64,000 bases of DNA from Hofstenia miamia (lineage: Eukaryota > Xenacoelomorpha > Acoela > Hofsteniidae), in contig CABFPE010000209.1 of assembly GCA_900660155.1 (NCBI GenBank), positions 611,236 to 675,235 on the forward strand, written 5' to 3'. A program made the translations under genes and the position numbers. Numbering within the stretch: position 1 is the first letter of the stretch; each line of letters begins with the position of its first letter. Below the pieces are notes generated by a model, which saw only the letters and a list, made by a program, of their open reading frames with translations, was not told where the DNA came from and ran no database searches. This document shows positions 44,503-56,370 of the stretch, one piece after another.

Positions 44503-45905
44503 GTGCATCCCAGGACAAATCATTAGTTAAAAAGACAGCAAGATCTTTAACCTTATTAGAGGAACATATTATATTAGATGGCAACTTTATTTCACACTGT
44601 GGAGCAGAAATTGCAAGCAGCTTAGGTTTATTTGGTATTAAATACCATTCCATTATTGTTTGCCCAATTTAACCAAGATTTGTAACCAACTTGAATCTGT
44701 GAAATTGTGTTACCAATAATCTTTGTGTCATCAGCAAATAAACACAGTAATACTTCGATGCAGACTTCTGGGAGATCATATGAAGACGATGAATAAAAGT
44801 GGTCCCAGAACAGAACCCTGAGGGACTCCACTAGTAACAGGAAGATAATTAGATTTCGCATTGTTTACCAACGCTCTATGAAATCTACCACTTAGATAAG
44901 ACTTCAATAATCTTAGTAAATTTCCTCTTATGTCAACATCATAAAGCTTCCCTAACAGGATATTATCAGGTACTTTATCGAAGGCTTTTGAGAAATCAAG
45001 ATTGAGCTTATCTAGACATAGAATCAATTGAGTTATTGTTGATCGTTTTTTAATGAAGCCAGATTACACCTTGCAAATGACATCCTGTATGGTAGAATGC
45101 ATAGCATTGAAAAGCAGTCCTTCAGAAAGGAGTGAAAGTTTAGACAGAAGGCTTACTGGACGATAGTTGGAAATCATATTTCTATGACCACTTTTGTGGA
45201 ATAGTATAATATCGGTATGTTTCCAATTAGAATTAATAATATGAGTAAATAAATTTAAAATAAGGGGAGCCAAAGGTAAAGCATATTCATGAATAAATCT
45301 AGCCGGTAAATTGTCAGAAGCACAACCAGACTTCTTACAATTTGAAAGCAGATTAATCACGTCATCCAAATTCAGAGATATATTCCGAGAATCAACTGGA
45401 ACTCACTATCATTTACTGTTGACAACGTAAAAACGGAATTAAAAAAAGCTATTGAAAAGGTTTGCTATATTTTCATAAAAGGATATAGCTCATGCAGCAT
45501 TGGGTAAAGGAATGAAGTTGTAGGTAAAGAAAGAAGCCACTATTTTTATCCGACTTATTTGCAAAAGATTCGACAAAAACAGTTTTATCGAGCTCTACAG
45601 ACTCAAGTAGTTCATCAACTGCATTTTTGTAAATTATAGAGTTTGAAACAGTTGCGGATTTGCAATATTTATGATTTAGAGTTTGTGACTTGTTGTAAAA
45701 ATGAACAGAATGAGAACGTTTTCCTCAATAATCGCAAAGAACTGTTCATACCAGAATTTAACATAGTCTGTATTATCATCGGTGCTATGAAAAAGGGAAA
45801 AAACGAGGTTGATAATGAAAGAGCAATTGACCCGGAATCAACTGTGAGTATGAATACACTTTATCGTTGTAGTTATGAGAAATTCCAAGAATGCGATCGA
45901 GGTCG
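44503..45905 (-). mobile_element. LINE relic, CR1/Jockey-group reverse transcriptase
   Basis: Minus-strand pieces in order: NCKKSGCASDNLPARFI (45369-45310), HTDIILFHKSGHRNMISNYR then PVSLLSKLS (about 45220-45130), LDFSKAFDKVPDNILLGKL (around 45005-44950), LVNNAKSNYLPVTSGVPQGS then VLGPLLFIVFI (44880-44776), FADDTKIIGN (about 44740) and VKDLAVFLTNDLSWDA (44560-44504). These are RT motifs of the CR1/Jockey group. The frame is broken by at least three frameshifts (around 45060, 44860-44780 and 44650) and a stop. The C-terminal end is interrupted by the MITE at 43929-44502. The upstream part (45370-45905) has no clear endonuclease motif. Confidence 0.75.
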
Positions 45906-48765
45906 TCTTTACTTGCTTGTATGTATGTTGAAGTCCCACAGTATCTTAACCTTCTCATTTTCTATGACGCCCTGTGGTTTGTGCTCATACCACTTGTCTC
46001 CTGCTTCTAACCCACGCTGCCTGCTCAAGCTCCAGTGTACCATTCTTCCCACCTTGTCATGCCTGAACTTATACTCATTCTGTGCCAACTTCTCACACCC
46101 TGCTATCAGATGATCCACTGTCTCCGCCTCTTTCTTACATAGCCTACACTTATCACTTACTTTTACTCTTCTGTCTACATGCTTCTTCACCCAGTTTGTT
46201 CTTATTGCTTGCTCCTGTGCTGCCATTATTAGTGCTTCTGTTTCTCTCTTCAGTCCTGCCTTCTTTAACCACTTGTTACTTTCTTCTCTATCACTCTTTT
46301 CTGTGTTCCTCAAGTATTCTCCATGCATTGCCTTCTACCTATACCTTGTTTGTCTCTCTGCTTCCATCCTACTCTGGTATATCTTCTTTCCTTCACTTTC
46401 AGTTCTTATCTTCTTTAACTCCTTAGTGACCTCTAGTAGGGACCCCTTAGGTTTCTCTTCTACATATTCCTTTAGCCCTAGTGCTTCTGCTTCCACAGTC
46501 TCCTCCACACTTAGCAGCCCTTTACCTCCCTTATGCCTTGCCATGTACAGCCTATCTACATCTCCATTGAGGTTGAATGTTCTCTCTGCTGCTAGTATCT
46601 TCCTTGTCTCCCTGTCTAATTCCCTCAGCTTATTCTTATTCCACCTAACTATTCCTGCCGAATATCTCAACACTGGTATTGCCCATGTATTAATTGCCTT
46701 TATGCTGTTCTGCCCATTCAATGCTGACTTCTGTAGTACCTTTCTTACTCTCCTCTTGTATTCTTCCTTTAGCCTCATCTTCATTTCCTCGTGATCTGTT
46801 CTGTCTTTCTCTATCACACCTAAGTACTTGTACCCCTCCTTGACTTCCTCAATCTTATCCCCACTGCTTGCCCTCAAACCCTCCCCATCCACATACTTGC
46901 CTCTTGTCATTGTCACTGCTGCACACTTTCCTAATCCAATTTCAAACCCAGAATCTCTGCTTGCCTTCTCCAATGTCTTCCTTGAACTAGCATACATCTT
47001 CAGATCATCAATGTACCACAGGTGACTTACTGCTCTACCATTCTTCTCCATCTTATAACTTATGCCTGTCTCCTTTAACTTTTCTGTGATGGGGATTAAG
47101 CTAACTACAAACAGTAGTGGTGCTAAGCTGTCTCCCTGGAATATGCCTCGCCTAAACCTCAACCTGTGTCCATCTATTTTAATCTACCACTTTCCCATCT
47201 CCCTCTCTAGAAACTCAGCCCATTTCTGTGAAACTCCATTGGCCTATAATGTCTTCAATACCCACCTATGTGATATGCTGTCATATGCCGTCCTGTAGTA
47301 TATCCATGCCATTGCTAAGTTTGTCTTCCTTCTTCTACAATTCTCCACCATTGCCTGGTCTATCAACAACTTGTCTTTGTCCTACATCCCTTCTGCTCCT
47401 CTGGTATCAACCTGTTCTGTTCTAAGTAACATGCCAGCCTACTTGAAATTACAGAAGTTATTGGCACACATGTTATTGGCCTGAAGTTGCTTGCCTCACT
47501 ACCTTTCCTTGGGTCCTTCTGTACTAGAAATATCCTTCCCGCTGCCATCCACTCTGGACACCCACTCACCACGCACTCCTCCAAAGCTTCTGCTAGTCTC
47601 TCATGAACCTATGTGAACTTCTTCAGCCAATACCCATGTACCTCATCTCTGCCTGGCGCTTTCCAGTTATTCATCTTCTTTTGAGCCTCCTTTAGCTTTG
47701 CAGTTGTGATTACTTCTTCTTCTTGCCTGAACTCCTTCTGCATCTGCACACTCTCTGTCTCTGGTCCCTCACTTCCCCATATATTCTCACAGAGCCTTAC
47801 TGCATCCTCACCTGCTCTAGCTGTAGCCTTTTCTCCTGCATCTAGTTCTTTGTAGAATCTTCCTTCTTGGGTCTCAAACTTCATATTGTCTCTTGGTTGC
47901 TTTGCTCTTGCCCTATATTTTCTTAGTTTTTCAGCTTCTGCGACTAATCTCTGCTTTAGCTCTTCTCTTGCAGTTTCTATTGTCTTCCCTTGATCTACCC
48001 TGCACCTGTCCTGCACTGCCTTACTTGTCCTGAGCTTCCTTATTTGCTGCCTAATTTTTGCCACTTTATTCTCATTTCTGCTTTCCCATGCTGGCTTTCT
48101 GTCTCCCTTATCTTCTTGTCGCCTTTTCTTCTTCATTTCCATGCCTACTTTCTTCAGTACTTCCCATGTGCCTGCATACACTAAGCTATTTACTTCTGTG
48201 ACACTCCTAGCATCTATCATCTCCAACACTTTATATACCTAAGCTGTCTCTACTGCTAGCTTGCTTTTCTTAACTCCTCTTGGAACTGGCAACCTAGTTT
48301 TCTCACCTATTTCTTCCTTCATCTTTTCCTTGATTGCTGCTTCATTTTCTGCATCCACTGGTTCTACTGCTTCCGCCACTTCTGCCTCAACATCTATCAC
48401 TTCACCTTCTCTTTGCTTAGCCTGTTCAACTCTCTTTTTCCCTTTATGGACATCCAACTGTAACGTTCGCACTTGTCCTGCAAGCCTCTGCTCTGTAACT
48501 TCTAATCCCGTTCCTGCCTTCCTCCATTCTTCCAACACTCTCTTCCCGTAACCCCTCACATCTGGCCTGCATCTTCTGTAACACTCCAATGCTGTCCTGT
48601 TCTGCTCATCTGTCCATTTGTGCCGTTGTCAATTGTTGTGTTTGGATTCTATACTGCCACTTCTCGAGTCCACACTCCCGATTGTGGACTCCGCCTGTTG
48701 TCTGGAGATTCTTAGCACCCTCTGACCATTAAAGGCCTGCCGGGGACTGAGGGCCTTTTCTTTCG
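45906..48765 (-). mobile_element. R2/NeSL-type non-LTR retrotransposon (RLE class), nearly complete coding part
   Basis: Minus strand. N-terminal part (48640-48240): KWTDEQNRTALECYRR, RGYGKRVLEEWRK, TEQRLAGQVR. RT entry NNWKAPGRDEVHGYWLKKF (47670-47610), FLVQKDPRKGSEASNFRPIT (47525-47470), IPEEQKGCR, LAMAWIYYRTAYDSISHRW (47310-47250), RRGIFQGDSLAPLLF (47155-47110), YIDDLKMYA (47010). Thumb YKYLGVIEKDR (46820), INTWAIPVLRYSAGIVRW. Zinc knuckle CRLCKKEAETVDHLIAGC (46150-46090). It stops at VKILWDFNI near 45910, just before the expected restriction-like endonuclease, which is missing. Lesions: about five in-frame stops (for example at 48239, 47609, 46335, two between 47165 and 47260) and one frameshift near 47365-47400. 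GC content is higher than the surroundings, so it is a relatively recent arrival. Confidence 0.85.
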
Positions 48766-48792
48766 TTGTCGCTTTCATATTAGGAAAGGGTT

Positions 48793-48860
48793 GGGTGCAG
48801 GACTCGATCCCGGGTCTTCGCGGTCATAGTTTCTAGTTCTACCTATTGGCAACTGACCCC
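48793..48860 (-). tRNA. tRNA-like pseudogene or RNA polymerase III promoter-like sequence upstream of the R2/NeSL LINE
   Basis: On the minus strand it begins GGGGTCAGTTG, has a possible D stem (AGTT/AACT), and ends CCCGGGATCGAGTCCTGCAC followed by CCAA. The T-loop ATCGAGTCC fits a B box (GGATCGAGTCC), and the acceptor ends GGGGTCA/TGCACCC pair at 5 of 7 positions. The anticodon stem does not fold well, so it is not a functional tRNA. It lies on the same strand as the LINE, just 5' of its N-terminal coding region, which may be a UTR, an old insertion target or a tRNA-derived SINE piece. Confidence 0.35.
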
Positions 48861-48930
48861 ATTATTATTATTTTCATAACTTCTCATAAGATATTAGTAT
48901 TGTGCTTGACTTTGGACTCAAATTGTCCTA

Positions 48931-49070
48931 GGAAGTTGCCAACCATGGCTTAAGAGATCTTCCTGCCCCATGAGCTTTCATTTTGGACTGCCCTTATCCT
49001 AGGAAGTTGCCAACCAAGGCTTTAGAGTGCTTCCTACCCTGTGAGCTAAGTCATCCAGTTTAGTAACCGC
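48931..49070. repeat. Two tandem units of about 71 bases
   Basis: Both contain TCCTAGGAAGTTGCCAACCA, then GGCTT-x-AGAG, CTTCCT-x-CCC and TGAGCT. TAA/TTA trinucleotide runs lie on either side (48860-48880 and 49115-49135). Confidence 0.7.
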
Positions 49071-49139
49071 GATCACAGTTGCTTAACTTCAGCTTACCAA
49101 TCTGCGTCTTTTTATTATTATTATTATTATTCTTGCATC

Positions 49140-49382
49140 TCACAGCTTCATGCTGGTATCCCTCTCAGCTCGGGGAACTCACCAGTTGTGAAACCAAAAG
49201 TTTTAATGCGAATGCGTACAAAATTTCCATGGAATTAAGAATTGAAAATAATTATAAACAGTAACAAATACCAGTGGCAGAAACCACATGGTGGGATTTT
49301 ACAAATTTAAACTAAAAATGACGGCAGGAATTTTTGCCCAACTAGTCATGTTTGATTTTTGAATGAAGGGAACGCCGCTACA

Positions 49383-49414
<32 letters not shown>

Positions 49415-50182
49415 TGGTGAAATTGTATTAACACCAACAAAGGATTGTTTTCCAAAAAGTATTATTCATTAATTAGCTTGAAAAATGCATTTTGTATATC
49501 AACTTAGAATATCAGCTAAACGAAATATTTCATTTAAAGGAAACCTTCCAGAAAAACAGAAACTTTTCAAAAAAGAACTTTTTACTGCATCTTAGCAACA
49601 ATTGATTACTTTGTATTTTGAATTGACATATTTTCTATTTATAAATGCATACTTAGAACCATTTATAAGCGCGATTTTCTAGTGCAATTTTAATTTAGTT
49701 ATTTTTTGGCAGTATTTTTGTGATTTTAATTGCCATTTTCAGGTTACCCCTGATTATTGAATGTCAATACTTAACTGTTTTCAGTTAACGATGGATATTT
49801 TTGGTTTGCTTCAGAAGAGTCAGCTTAACTGAATGCGATTTTGCGTAAGCTGTGTAATACAACTTTGACTGCTTTTTGATAGTGGATAGTTGAATATCAA
49901 AGAATGGACCAAAGTAATATTGTATGCAATTTCAATCTTGTCCATGTGGTATAAGTTTGATCTTTCATCCCACGAAATTTACATTATTTTCAAAATAAAA
50001 CATGTAATTTCTGTGGGATTTACAATTTTTTGTGTGGTTTATCCAAGTTTACCCACGTGTGGAGCATGCAAGTACATGCAATTCCACTAGCAAGATTTCC
50101 ATGTGACTTGCTGTGAGAATTATAATATTTTAAATGTTTTTTCAATTTTTAACCTAGCATACCTGGCTGTACATTTATTGTA
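49140..50182. other. No recognisable gene
   Basis: AT-rich, with a TA run at 49383-49414. Confidence 0.45.
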
Positions 50183-50368
50183 CAAGCAGAAGCAAAAGCA
50201 AGGTGGAATGTCTCCGTCAGGTTATAAAAAATGATTTTGATTGACTAAATCAAAAAATTATGTGCAAAATATTAAACACTCTTAAAAACTAAGTAGTGAA
50301 ATGCATCATTAAGGTCTAATTTTTCAATATTAAAACATTTTCTCTGGGCTTCACTCCATTTGATTATG
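50183..50368 (+). repeat. 186-base dispersed repeat, copy 1
   Basis: Identical at all 186 positions to 57063-57248, starting CAAGCAGAAGCAAAAGCAAG and ending CCATTTGATTATG. The flanks differ from those of the other copy on both sides, apart from one T two bases upstream. No inverted ends, no A tail and no coding frame here. Confidence 0.95.
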
Positions 50369-53300
50369 ACTAAATGCTGCGTACGGCCATGAAAACAGGA
50401 TCTTGGAAAATCACTGAAATGCTCTAACATCTGCGTGGGTACTTAATTATACTGAGGTGTTGATATCCAAACACAACTGACTTTTCAAAGTATTACGTTC
50501 ACTAACTTGCTTTGTAAACTCAAACGCGTCAAACTTAAATGCTTTGTAAATATCACATTTAATCTTAGATTAATTTTGTTGTCTGGAAAATATCTGATAG
50601 CACTTTGAAATAATCTGAAATTTTCGCATTTTTGCAATTACATGAGAAACTTGCAAAGTAAGTAAAAAATCTTTCTGAATTTCATGTATTCAGGAAACTA
50701 TTTAGTTGGCAAATTCCCGTGTCACCTTTAAATGTTAATGGTTTCATCATATGCTCCAAAATTCCTGCCTGTAAAACCTTAATTTCTTGAACGAATGCTT
50801 TAATTTGCCGAGTCTTCAGCTTATCCATGCAAGCGAAGCTGATTTCCTATTAAATATACAAACTTATTGAGCGAAGCCGCCTATTTAATGTTTACGAACT
50901 ATTGTTTTTAAAATTGACGGTGGAGTTGTGAATTGCTTCTTGGAGATGCTATATTCATTAGTCAGCTTGAGACAGGTTAATATTTGGAATTTATCCCATT
51001 CAGGCTGGATCAGGACAAGTTGAAATCAATATGAGTAAATTTTCTTAGACTAAATAATTGATTTAGAACTTTAAAAATGTTTTTTATCAAAAAATTTTTG
51101 TTTTAGAATTGGTGAATGCCATCTTTCGTCAAAAACAGGAATACTTTTAATTGTGCCAGTTAATGGATTTTAATGAATACAAATGAAATTTTTGCTAAAA
51201 AATGGTATTACGAAATAATTCTTTAAATTAACAATTCGTTTAAACTTTAATCCTAGGTTCGTTAACAAATTAATGCAAAATAAATTGTATTTTTATCCAA
51301 CAATGAAATTTTGATTACTCTCTCATATTAGGTAAGAACTATTGAGAAATTGTTAACAAATGGTATACTAAAACAACAATAGAATTATCCAAAACCGCAA
51401 TGCTTCTGCAAGAAATTGTCAACAACAATATTGTATAAAACCTCAAAACAAGATAAAAACTAAATTATAATAAGCAAAAAATAAATAACATAGCATTTAC
51501 TCTCTACCAAATAGCAAGTGTAAACCGCGATATCTTAACGCAAAAATGGGGCTATTGCGGAGATTTCATTATTATCGTTTGTTGAAAAATAATCAGAGTG
51601 AGATTTGTAACCAAAGCAGGTAATTAAATTTGCATGCATAAAAACTCCACAAAAATACCCGTTTTTGTTCGGATTTAATTTCATTATGCAGAGCAACCGA
51701 GACACAATTAAATTTCTGTATCACAACGTCACCAAGCGTCCAAAACTTCCTTCTTACAAATTTTAAATTTTTGGTATGTGGCGAACCACTCAAAAGAAAC
51801 ACTAGAAGTGGCTGTTCTGTGAAAGTTTTGGGGCATGAAAAACATGGATTGACAAACTCAGATTTGGAAAATTCCCTTTTCTCTGGACGAGTTATAGGTC
51901 AAAAGTTTATAGAAATCCTGGAGTTTCTGTTTACCATTCGACAGTCCATCGATCATTAGCTAGACCGAGTATAAAGAAGAAACTGCCAAAAATTGTACCA
52001 AATATCACCTATTTGCAAGAGGGAAAACGACGAAGTTTTGAATAAACTTGGCGAAACTCCAGTTTTGAGGACGTTCTTATCTTAGGAAAAGAATATGAAA
52101 AATTGTGCAAAATTCTGTCCAAAAATTATGGTTTGGGACAGTTACGTACTCAAGGGTGGGGACATGTTGGAATGGCATTCTCTTTGTTACTTTTTATAAT
52201 TTATTGCGGCATTTTTTGACAACTTAGCTGTACATAATAAGAATCACATATAGGCCTAGTTTACTTGTCTTTCTTAAAGATTTTAAGCTTCAATTTCTTT
52301 CTCGAGATTGAAAAAAAACTTAAAGAAATATTTGAGACAACTATAAAATTTTCTAAATGGTATTGTGAAAGCATCTAAAAGTTGACTTACATGGAAAACG
52401 CAAGATTTTCTGACAAAAGGACTTCTCACTTGGGACCAACTTGAGTACCAAAAGCGGAATGATCTCTCTTTAAATTTTCAAGCTATTCAAAAAATATAAA
52501 ATGCATCTCATGACCATAGTTTTTTCTACAAAATTGGTTGGTTTAGTTAATTTCACTGTTGAAAACCTGACGGGAAACATCCCACAATCTCTCTCTTGAG
52601 GTAACCGCTGTCTATTAGTGTAAAAGTTTATACATGACAGGTCATTTAGATTCAAGTAACCGATTTCAATCTCTAATAAATTTGTTCAACTGCACCAGGT
52701 AACAAAATACAATCGTAAATGCCTAAATTTTAATATTTTTAAGATTGTCCTACAAATGGATAAATGTATAAAATTTACAGGCTTACCACTGTGTGAGATT
52801 TCTCACACAACCACCAACACAACACCACAGCAAAACACTGTTGTGTCCACAACAGACATAACACAACACAATAGGATAATAAATTACTCTATTTACAATT
52901 TCGGTAATCTTGTGAACATTAATGTTAAACATTTATATGTGCTTTCCCAATCATCAAGCAATCATGGCTAGGTTTTTTGAGTTAGGGTCGAGTAACTCGG
53001 ACCGAGTTCGAGTTTTTACGTTTCGAGTTCGATTATTTTTTTAAAGAAAATTCTGAGTTTTATCCAGTTTTTTCCTTAAAAAAAAATAAATACAAGCTTT
53101 AACAGACTCATATTCTCGCCATACAGAGAAAATGAACATTTATAAATAAAAAATTTATTTACAAAGACATTATAAAATGCACTAATAAATGATGATAAGG
53201 TTCATATTGGGATTTCATTTTCAGTGAAATGAATATTGATTATGTTCGTTATAACTTCATATTGGGATGGGAATTCTGTAGAAATAATGGACATTGTGTA

Positions 53301-53560
53301 TTTGCACCTTATGAATTTCAAACAGTAGCATCTAAATTAATGGTTAATAAACAAGTCAAACGAAATGCCATTCACAATCAAAAACACATGACAATTTGAA
53401 GTTTAAACAAATACTGTTAAAAATGTGTAATAACAAACAAATGTGAAGTGTCAGAATTAAAGTATAAAAAAACTCACCAAAAAGTTTTAAATCTTTCAGT
53501 GTAGTTCTCTTTCAGCAATGTGAATTTCCATTATGCCGACTGTGTATCCCTCGTAAATAA
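50369..53560. other. No recognisable gene; possible transposon end at 52975-53035
   Basis: AT-rich throughout. Bases 52980-53035 hold repeated CGAGTT/AACTCG motifs (GAGTAACTCGGACCGAGTTC), which look like a transposon subterminal array, but I found no matching opposite end. Confidence 0.4.
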
Positions 53561-53561
53561 A

Positions 53562-54397
53562 CTTGGAAAATTTGGCAAAAAATGCCAAATTATTGCCAAA
53601 TATTTGGAAAATATTTGCAAATTGATTCCAAATATTTGTTATACTTTCCAAATTTTGGCCTAAGCGAATTTTTTAGAATTTATGAAATATATTAAACAAT
53701 TACACTCATACACTTATGTAAACTTTAAACTATTCATCAGCTTCAGTTATTTATAACAGCAGTAGAATAAACTGCCTTCACAATATACATTATAGTGCAT
53801 ACAAAATTGATTGAGATTTAAGACCAACAAATCATGGTCTAAACCATAGCAATCAACTGACAACCAATTGCAATGATGCATTGGTATTCAGTCAACATCA
53901 TAATTTTAAAAATTAATGCAGCATTGATTATATACAAATTAAGCTTGTTTATATTCCGTAACAATTTGCTTAAAATTTTGGCAATTATGAATAATAATTT
54001 AAACATTTATGTTAGATTTAAAAATTATTTCTGGTATGAACATAAAGTAAAAGAATACGGATTATAATACTAGTCCATAGCTAGTACAAATTGCGTATTG
54101 AAATGTTGCATAAATTATTCTAAGATATATAAATATTTTAATTGTTTATAATATTAGTCAATAAAAAGTTGAAATTGTCGTTATATTGGTTTCAAAAATG
54201 TTTAAAATAGTTTATTATATATTACGTACGCGTTTATTTATTCAAATAAGCTATAAATTAATGAATGTAGAAATGCACAAATTTGGAAAATTTGGCAATT
54301 ATTCGTTAAATATTTGGAATATTGTAATTTACAAAAATTATGCATTTTTATCCAAATATTTAGCAAATATTTGCCAAATTTTCCAAACGTATTTAAT
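53562..54397. mobile_element. Foldback repeat built on TTGGAAAATTTGGCAA
   Basis: The left end (53562-53640) begins ACTTGGAAAATTTGGCAA and alternates TTGCCAAAT and ATTTGGAA. The right part is a near palindrome, 54288-54397, in which TTTGGAAAATTTGGCAA at 54290 faces TTGCCAAATTTTCCAAA at 54372-54388. The block therefore has inverted ends about 0.8 kb apart plus an internal hairpin of about 110 bases. No coding. Confidence 0.5.
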
Positions 54398-54779
54398 AAG
54401 GATTCATATGTGTACAAAACAAGATTACATAATTTTTTATTTATATTCCATTGTTCTAATGTCAAATGTATCTGATCTTAAAGATTTTTATCTTCCAAAT
54501 GAATAAACAATCAATCTCAAACTATATAAACATAAAACTTAAATCACTATAATAAATGAATGATAAAATAAATGCTGTTATTCCCGTAAAATATACAGTA
54601 ATGTACATCTTAAATCGGAATTTGTTTCCTTGTTGCTTTGCTACAGAAAAGTAGGTACATCACCATAGACTAGGAATCTCAGTGCAGTTAGAACGAACGT
54701 ATTTTTCCTGAGATTTGTTCTGCAGAACATTATCCTGAATGCATTTCGTTGTAGAGTGGATTGTCTTAACAAACTGCTT

Positions 54780-55940
54780 CTTAAAGTGTGAATTTATTGT
54801 TGTAAAAAGATCAGATTTTGTGATGCGAGAGATTCGACTACATAGTTTAAGTGGTTTTCGTAGCTTCTTGTTGTCGTTATTAAGCAGCTCTGGAACCCAC
54901 ACTTCTTTTGCATATAGGTATATTTAGGTATTTGTATAGTTAAAAATACCCGCAAGACTAATGATAAAAAATTGCATTTCATAACTATCGACGAAACGAG
55001 TTCTTTCCATTTCAGATGTTCATGAAGGATTACTCCGAAATATTTATAGGATGGACATGAAGGAACATCGTTGTTATGTATTTTTACCATTGAGCAAACA
55101 ACCTTCAAGATACTTTCATTGTGAATTGAGCTTTGTCTGAAGGTCAGTTCCTTTGACTTTTTTAGAATTAATATACAAATTCTTGTCATCACACAGATTC
55201 GTAAGCTTGCATATTGCGTCAACGTATTTCTGGTGTTCGCGTATTATTGTTGCTTTGCAAAGAACCTGGAGTTGCAGTGTATTGTCCAAATACTTGAAAA
55301 TGTCACAATCATCCTCGATTGTCAATATGGTAGCTCTATTTATGACTCTAGTACTGTAAGTGAATAATGGTCTTCTAAGAGGGCCTCCCTGTGGTATGTC
55401 AACTTTCAACCCACCCGGGAGCGAGGAACATCTTGTTCCTTTCGTTGTTTGCTGCCATTTATGGAAGTATTCATGAAGTCAACATGCCAGCCACTCGCAC
55501 TTTTGATTTATACTGTTGAGAAGTTTATTATGCAAAACGGTGTTAAACGCTGACAAGAAGTCAATGAACAGTGCCTTCACAATTACTGTTTCATATGAAT
55601 CCAATGATTTGGAGATGAAATCTACTGCACATAACAGAGCATCAATGATGCTTCTTCCGTTTTTATAGGCGAACTGTGAATTATCCATGTTCTAGGCAAT
55701 CTATCATGAGTAGTGCCTGAAGTACTATTCTGTCAAGACATTGTGATTTATTTGGTGTGACAGAAGCAGGTCGAAACATAATACTGTTTTCAATACCGGA
55801 ATTGTCATTATTGGCAGTGGACTGATCAGACCATGTTTCCAGTTGTTGACGCATGAATATGTCTGTTCGCAGAGACTTTGCTTGTAAATAATTTGATATG
55901 GAGTTGGCAATGTCATAGAATTCTCTTTTCATATCATGGG
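54780..55940 (-). mobile_element. LINE relic, L2/CR1-like reverse transcriptase
   Basis: Minus-strand pieces in order: DNSQFAYKNGRSIIDALLCA (55685-55625; cf. QFAY..NRST.DA), KALFIDFLSAFNTVLHNKLL (55600-55530; cf. LF.DFSSAFNT), VDIPQGGPLRRPLFTYSTRV (55405-55345; cf. PQG..LSPLLF), KYFGVILHEHLKW (55045-55005; cf. FLGV.I...L.W). The catalytic YADD box reads FKYLDN (near 55295). Broken by several frameshifts and stops. No endonuclease domain was seen, so it is 5'-truncated. Confidence 0.7.
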
Positions 55941-56282
55941 AGAAACATATCCTAATCCATTGCTTTTCCTTTCATCAATATTGCGAAAAAGCCTCTCTAC
56001 CATTGCTTCCGTAATGTCAACATGTACTACGTTTCATTTTCACGAATTTCCTGCCTACTTCTTTTTGTAGTTCCATTCGTGTCATACTGTACATCATTTC
56101 TGTTCTTCGTCTTATCCACTAAAACAAATTATCTTCCAAAAATCTCACAGTAACAATGCACATCCACCCCAACATATAGCTGTTGGTTTAGAAAAATTAT
56201 TAATGAAAGTATCTACTTGTATTTATATAAGATATATAAAATACATTTACAAATAAATAAACAAGTATAAATAAATAAATAA

Positions 56283-56312
<30 letters not shown>
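56283..56312. repeat. (TA)n microsatellite
   Basis: About 15 TA units, 60 bases upstream of the SLC18B1-like start codon. Confidence 0.95.
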
Positions 56313-56317
<5 letters not shown>

Positions 56318-56370
56318 CTATTTTACCACTATTATTGTATTTAAGATTCAACTTGCAAATTGATATTTAG

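Noticed and set aside
46082-48551. Plus-strand frames rich in serine, proline and leucine at 46.0-48.6 kb (proline-rich or membrane proteins)
   Set aside because: They are antisense shadows of the minus-strand LINE coding region.
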